From positions 1 to 8,536 of the forward strand of contig VGBQ01000113.1 in assembly GCA_016870425.1 (NCBI GenBank): a stretch of DNA of 8,536 nt, in the 5' to 3' direction. A program made the position numbers and the translations under genes. The stretch is from Actinomycetota bacterium. GTDB taxonomy: Bacteria; Actinomycetota; Actinomycetes; S36-B12. How positions within the stretch are numbered: the stretch's first letter is position 1; every line of letters starts with the position of its first letter. The notes beneath the pieces are model-generated. The model was not told where the DNA came from. It did no database searches and was given only the letters and a program-made list of their open reading frames with translations. Below are positions 6,035 to 8,536 of the stretch, piece by piece.

Positions 6035-6694
6035 GTGCGCGTCGCGGGAGTCGATGGCCGCCGGGGCGGCTGGGTCGTGGCGACCGTCGACCTCTCACGT
6101 TCGCCCCGCCTGGAGTCGCTGGACTACGTCGCCCCCCTCGCACCGCTCCTGGAGCAGGAGCTGGCCGTCATCGCCATCGACATGCCCATCGGCCTCTCCG
6201 ACAGCGGCGCGCGCGAGTGCGATGTCGCGGCGCGCAAGCTGCTCCAGCCACACGGCACACGAGTCTTCCCCGCTCCCCCGCGCGTCGCCCTTGCCCACGT
6301 CGACGACTACGACGCTGCCTGTCGCGCGTCGACCGCGGCCACAGGCAAGTCACTGTCGAAGCAGACCTGGAATCTCCTGCGCTCGATCGCGGAGGTCGAC
6401 GCGCTTGCCGCGGACCCGCGACTGGTGGAGTGCCACCCCGAGCTCGCCTTCGCGCTCATGCAGGGCCACCCGGTCGATGAGCGCAAGAAGACCCCGGAGG
6501 GTCGCGCGCGCAGACTCGACCTTCTGCGCCGGTGGCTGCCCGACCTCGGCGATCCGGCGTACGGAGACGACGGCCTGGATGCCCTCGCCTGCGCGTGGTC
6601 GGCCGCGCGCATCGCCACCGGGACGGCACTCACCCTCCCGGCGGGCGAGGTGCCTTCGGACGATGCCGGGCGACCGATGAGGATCTGCGCATGA
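6035..6694 (+). CDS. DUF429 family protein (predicted RNase H-like fold)
   Basis: This 219-residue protein fits the DUF429 family, thought to have an RNase H-like fold and predicted, not shown, to be a nuclease. Motifs in order are GVDGxxGGW (5-13), IAIDMPIGLSD (46-56), RECDVAARKLL (60-70), VFPAPPR (78-84), SKQTWNLLRSIAEVD (108-122), ECHPELAFALM (132-142), KKTPEGRARRL (151-161) and DDGLDALACAWSA (178-190). Acidic residues D7, D49, E132 and D179/D182 could form the metal site usual for this fold. The GTG at 6035 is preferred because the family begins right at the GVDG strand and a -10-like box ends 6 nt upstream. The open frame from 6002 would overlap the nei promoter. Its stop overlaps the ATG of the next gene (ATGA), so the two are a coupled pair. 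Confidence 0.88.
   Translation: MRVAGVDGRRGGWVVATVDLSRSPRLESLDYVAPLAPLLEQELAVIAIDMPIGLSDSGARECDVAARKLLQPHGTRVFPAPPRVALAHVDDYDAACRASTAATGKSLSKQTWNLLRSIAEVDALAADPRLVECHPELAFALMQGHPVDERKKTPEGRARRLDLLRRWLPDLGDPAYGDDGLDALACAWSAARIATGTALTLPAGEVPSDDAGRPMRICA
6679..6683 (+). promoter_or_regulatory. Ribosome binding site of the GNAT gene
   Basis: GAGGA lies 7 bases before the ATG at 6691, inside the end of the DUF429 gene. It is the only well-placed Shine-Dalgarno sequence seen ahead of a gene in this window and fixes the ATG as the start of this downstream, coupled gene. Confidence 0.65.
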
Positions 6695-7179
6695 GCGTGC
6701 ACTTCCGCGACATCACCATGGCCAACCTCAGGGCCGTCTACGAACTCGAGGTCGGCCCGGGCCAGGACGGTCTCGTCGCTCCCGTCGGATACTCCATCGC
6801 GGAGGCGCACCTCTCCGACGAGGTCTTCCACTACCGAGCGATCTACGACGGCGAGACGCCCGTCGGCTTCCTCATGTGGGACGTGCAGCCCCCGGGAAAT
6901 CAGTTCCCCGGCTGGGGCCTGTGTCGCCTGCTCATCGATCACCGGCACCAGGCCCGCGGCTACGGCCGCGCCGCACTCGACCTGCTGTGTGCCGAGATTC
7001 AGTCCAGCACTGATCGCCCCCGATGCCTATGGACGTCATACGAACCGCGCGAGGACGGCCCGCGCGAGTTCTACCGCCGCTACGGCTTCGTGCCCACCGG
7101 GGACGTCATCGACGGCGAGGAGGTCGCCCGTCTTGCGCAGTGGCCCGACGGCAGCCCCACAGACGATCCGTTCGCCTAA
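6691..7179 (+). CDS. GNAT family N-acetyltransferase (spermine/spermidine acetyltransferase-like)
   Basis: This 162-residue single-domain protein transfers an acetyl group from acetyl-CoA to an amine. The acetyl-CoA loop is HQARGYGRAAL (86-96, the Q-x-x-G-x-G pattern). The preceding beta strand is LCRLLIDHRH, and the C-terminal EFYRRYGFVPTGD (126-138) holds the tyrosine usually acting as general acid. YRAIYDGETPVGFLMW (48-63) is the standard beta2-beta4 strand pair. The layout recalls the PaiA/BltD type of polyamine acetyltransferases, but the substrate is inferred only. The start codon overlaps the DUF429 stop by ATGA, and a GAGGA lies 7 nt upstream. The earlier open frame from 6532 is a shadow within the DUF429 gene. 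Confidence 0.9.
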   Translation: MSVHFRDITMANLRAVYELEVGPGQDGLVAPVGYSIAEAHLSDEVFHYRAIYDGETPVGFLMWDVQPPGNQFPGWGLCRLLIDHRHQARGYGRAALDLLCAEIQSSTDRPRCLWTSYEPREDGPREFYRRYGFVPTGDVIDGEEVARLAQWPDGSPTDDPFA

Positions 7180-7217
7180 CGCACGCGCCACATGCGGCGA
7201 CCTCATCAAGCGTGGCA

Positions 7218-7261
7218 AGGAAATCCAGACTTCCTCGGCCCCGCAAGTCTTGACTTCGCGG
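7218..7261. terminator. Possible hairpins between the convergent GNAT and DsbA-family genes
   Basis: The 158-bp gap 7180-7337 holds no gene that I can support. It contains AGGAA-8 nt-TTCCT (7218-7235) and a stronger hairpin at 7241-7261: CCGC-AAGT, loop CTTG, ACTT-(C)-GCGG, eight pairs with one bulged base. It could end one or both of the converging transcripts. No U-run follows, so the call is weak. Confidence 0.35.
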
Positions 7262-7337
7262 CGGAGCTTTCCCGCAGGTGGGTCCAGGGGCAGCCCGCCT
7301 CACGTGCGAGCTCCATTGGCCACCCTCCGCGTGGGCG

Positions 7338-7964
7338 TCAGTCGAAGATCGGGTCGGCCGTGCGCGTGCGCTTCAGCTCGAAGAAGCCGGGCGTACCCGC
7401 GACCAGCAGGGTGCCATCCCAGAGCCGACCGGCCGCATCGCCCTTGGGGGCGGGCGTGACGACGGGACCGAAGAACGCGACGCGCTCACCATCGGGCCCG
7501 GGCACCGCGATCACCGGCGTGCCGACGTCCTGGCCGACGAGACCGATGCCCTCGGCATGGCTCGCGCGCAACTCCGCGTCGAACTCCGTTGACGTCCCCG
7601 CCGCGATGAGCGACTCGGGCAGCCCCAGTGCTGCCACCGACTCCGCTACGGCGGTCTCGTAGTCCTTGCCGCCGGGGTGGATGCGGGTGCCGATCTCGGT
7701 GTAGAGCTGGCCCACGACATCATCGCCGTAGTCGCGCTGCGCGGCGATGATCGTGCGCACCGGTCCCCACGCCTTGAGCATGAGCTCGCGATACTCCTCC
7801 GGCACCTCATTGCCCTCGTTGAGCACGGCCAGCGACATCACGTGCCACCGCACCTGCACGGGGCGGACCTTCTCCACCTCGAGCATCCAGCGAGAGGTCA
7901 TCCAGGCCCAGGGGCAGATGGGGTCGAACCAGAAGTCCACGGGCGTGGGGGTCGGATCAGTCAT
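7338..7964 (-). CDS. DsbA-like thioredoxin-fold protein, Rv2466c (mycothiol-dependent reductase) family, CPWA variant
   Basis: This 208-residue cytoplasmic protein has no signal peptide and is strongly similar to M. tuberculosis Rv2466c as I recall it, a mycothiol-dependent reductase that also activates some nitro prodrugs. Shared stretches are DFWFDPxCPW (10-19), TSRWxLEVxKVR, HVMSLAxLNE (41-50), AWGPVR (65-70), VGTPVI (147-152, with the cis-proline P150), AFFGPV (163-168) and FFELKRTRT (194-202). Rv2466c has CPWC; here it is C17-P-W-A20 (codons TGC CCC TGG GCC), and C17 is the only cysteine in the protein. It therefore cannot form an internal disulfide and would have to act as a monothiol, for example with mycothiol. 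The ATG at 7964 is set by the family N-terminus and a -10 box 6 nt upstream. The pepN gene diverges 50 bp away, as in M. tuberculosis. Confidence 0.92.
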   Translation of the reverse strand: MTDPTPTPVDFWFDPICPWAWMTSRWMLEVEKVRPVQVRWHVMSLAVLNEGNEVPEEYRELMLKAWGPVRTIIAAQRDYGDDVVGQLYTEIGTRIHPGGKDYETAVAESVAALGLPESLIAAGTSTEFDAELRASHAEGIGLVGQDVGTPVIAVPGPDGERVAFFGPVVTPAPKGDAAGRLWDGTLLVAGTPGFFELKRTRTADPIFD

Positions 7965-7970
7965 GCGCTG

Positions 7971-7976
7971 ACGGTA
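7971..7976 (-). promoter_or_regulatory. -10 box of the Rv2466c-like gene (leaderless)
   Basis: On the minus strand TACCGT is followed by six bases (CAGCGC) and the ATG at 7964. It is the same hexamer as that of the secreted eight-cysteine gene. No convincing -35 is seen. Confidence 0.6.
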
Positions 7977-8002
7977 CTGCCGGAGCCTCCAGATGGGTCT
8001 GC

Positions 8003-8008
8003 CAGGAT
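8003..8008 (+). promoter_or_regulatory. -10-like box of pepN (leaderless)
   Basis: CAGGAT is followed by six bases (GACGCC) and the GTG at 8015. It keeps the A2 and T6 of TANNNT. It lies 26 bp from the opposing box at 7971-7976, so polymerases at the two sites would overlap. Confidence 0.5.
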
Positions 8009-8014
8009 GACGCC

Positions 8015-8536
8015 GTGAGCGACAATGTCACCCGTGCAGAGGCTGCCGAACGCAGCCAATTGATCTCCGTCGACGGCTATGACGTCGACCTCGACCTCAC
8101 CACCGGCGAGCATCACTTCGCATCGACGACGACGGTCGCCTTCCGGTCCCGCCAGCAAGGCGCATCCACCTGGATCGACCTCATCGCACCCGAGGTTCTC
8201 TCGGTCAATCTCAACGGTCGCGAGCTCGTCACATCGGAGGTCTTCGACGGCTCGCGCATCCGACTCGATGACCTCGAGCCCGAGAACGTCCTGATCGTGA
8301 GAGCGCGCTGTGCCTTCATGCGCACGGGCGAGGGGCTGCACCGCTTCGTCGACCCTGTCGACGACGAGGTCTACCTCTACACGCAATTCGAGTCTGCGGA
8401 CGCGCGGCGGATGTACGCCTGCTTCGAACAGCCCGACCTCAAGGCTCCCTTCACGCTGCACGTCCGCACGCCCGGCCACTGGGTCGCGGTGAGCAACGCG
8501 CCCGACCCCGGACAGGTGGATCTCGGGGACGGCACC
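8015..8536 (+). CDS. pepN: Aminopeptidase N (M1 family), 5' part
   Basis: The frame is open from the GTG at 8015 to the window end (174 codons), so only about a fifth of a roughly 850-residue zinc aminopeptidase is present. The N-terminal beta domain matches actinobacterial PepN: NVTRAEAAERSQLI (4-17), STTTVAF (37-43), NLNGREL (65-71), TGEGLHRFVDPVDDEVYLYT (104-123), then QFESADARRMYACFEQPDLK (124-143), which contributes to the substrate-binding cleft. The GAMEN and HEXXH zinc motifs would lie beyond the edge. The enzyme removes N-terminal residues from peptides in the cytoplasm. The GTG is chosen from the family N-terminus and a -10-like box ending 6 nt upstream. It diverges from the Rv2466c-like gene, an arrangement also found in mycobacteria. 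Confidence 0.94.
   Translation, partial: MSDNVTRAEAAERSQLISVDGYDVDLDLTTGEHHFASTTTVAFRSRQQGASTWIDLIAPEVLSVNLNGRELVTSEVFDGSRIRLDDLEPENVLIVRARCAFMRTGEGLHRFVDPVDDEVYLYTQFESADARRMYACFEQPDLKAPFTLHVRTPGHWVAVSNAPDPGQVDLGDGT

Noticed and set aside
5997..6143. N-terminal extension of Nei to 6143
   Set aside because: Catalysis needs Pro2 and Glu3 right after the initiator Met, which only the ATG at 5996 gives.
7338..7964. The DsbA-family protein as redox partner of VKOR
   Set aside because: It has no signal peptide, only one cysteine, and belongs to the cytoplasmic Rv2466c family, so it cannot serve as the extracytoplasmic partner.
1..8536. Mobile element, CRISPR array, toxin-antitoxin or phage-defence system
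   Set aside because: No transposase, integrase, spaced direct repeats, Cas or toxin-like proteins were found; the DUF429 predicted nuclease alone is not evidence of defence.

Overview
The window is high-GC DNA, densely packed with genes on both strands, and carries nine protein genes plus one that leaves each edge. It looks chromosomal and actinobacterial. The reasons are protein types typical of that phylum (a Nei1-type glycosylase, an Rv2466c-type mycothiol-dependent oxidoreductase homologue, actinobacterial PepN, a DUF3159 membrane protein, VKOR), the GTG starts, and -10 boxes of the TANNNT/CANNNT kind placed for leaderless mRNAs. The genus cannot be named from this alone. No IS element, prophage, CRISPR array, tRNA or rRNA was seen.

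Left part (1-4398): the 3' part of a dimethylglycine/sarcosine dehydrogenase-like gene with a GcvT domain (+) runs tail to tail, with a 3-bp gap, into three minus-strand genes. In transcription order these are a secreted eight-cysteine protein of unknown function, a vitamin K epoxide reductase (VKOR) family disulfide-forming membrane protein, and a secreted CapA-type metallophosphoesterase. The secreted protein appears to be two copies of one domain, and its position just ahead of VKOR suggests it may need VKOR-made disulfides.

Middle (4399-5996): a DUF3159 membrane protein (+) converges on a Nei1-type DNA glycosylase (-). Between their ends lies a 58-bp inverted repeat with 22-bp arms.

Right part (6035-8536): a DUF429 RNase H-fold protein and a GNAT acetyltransferase form a tightly coupled pair (+). 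They are followed by the Rv2466c-type thioredoxin-fold protein (-) and the divergent 5' part of pepN (+). The order nei1 ... Rv2466c-like / pepN recalls Mycobacterium tuberculosis (nei1, rpiB, Rv2466c, pepN), with the DUF429-GNAT pair where rpiB would be. The Rv2466c-like protein has CPWA instead of CPWC and only one cysteine.

The most systematic signal is regulatory. Eight of the eight starts inside the window that are not translationally coupled have an A-NNN-T -10-like hexamer ending 6 nt (six genes), 7 nt (one) or 8 nt (one) before the start codon. This predicts leaderless or near-leaderless transcripts, and it decides the start of several genes. Three divergent pairs share intergenic regions of only 38-53 bp with facing -10 boxes. 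There is no gene-free stretch longer than 300 bases.
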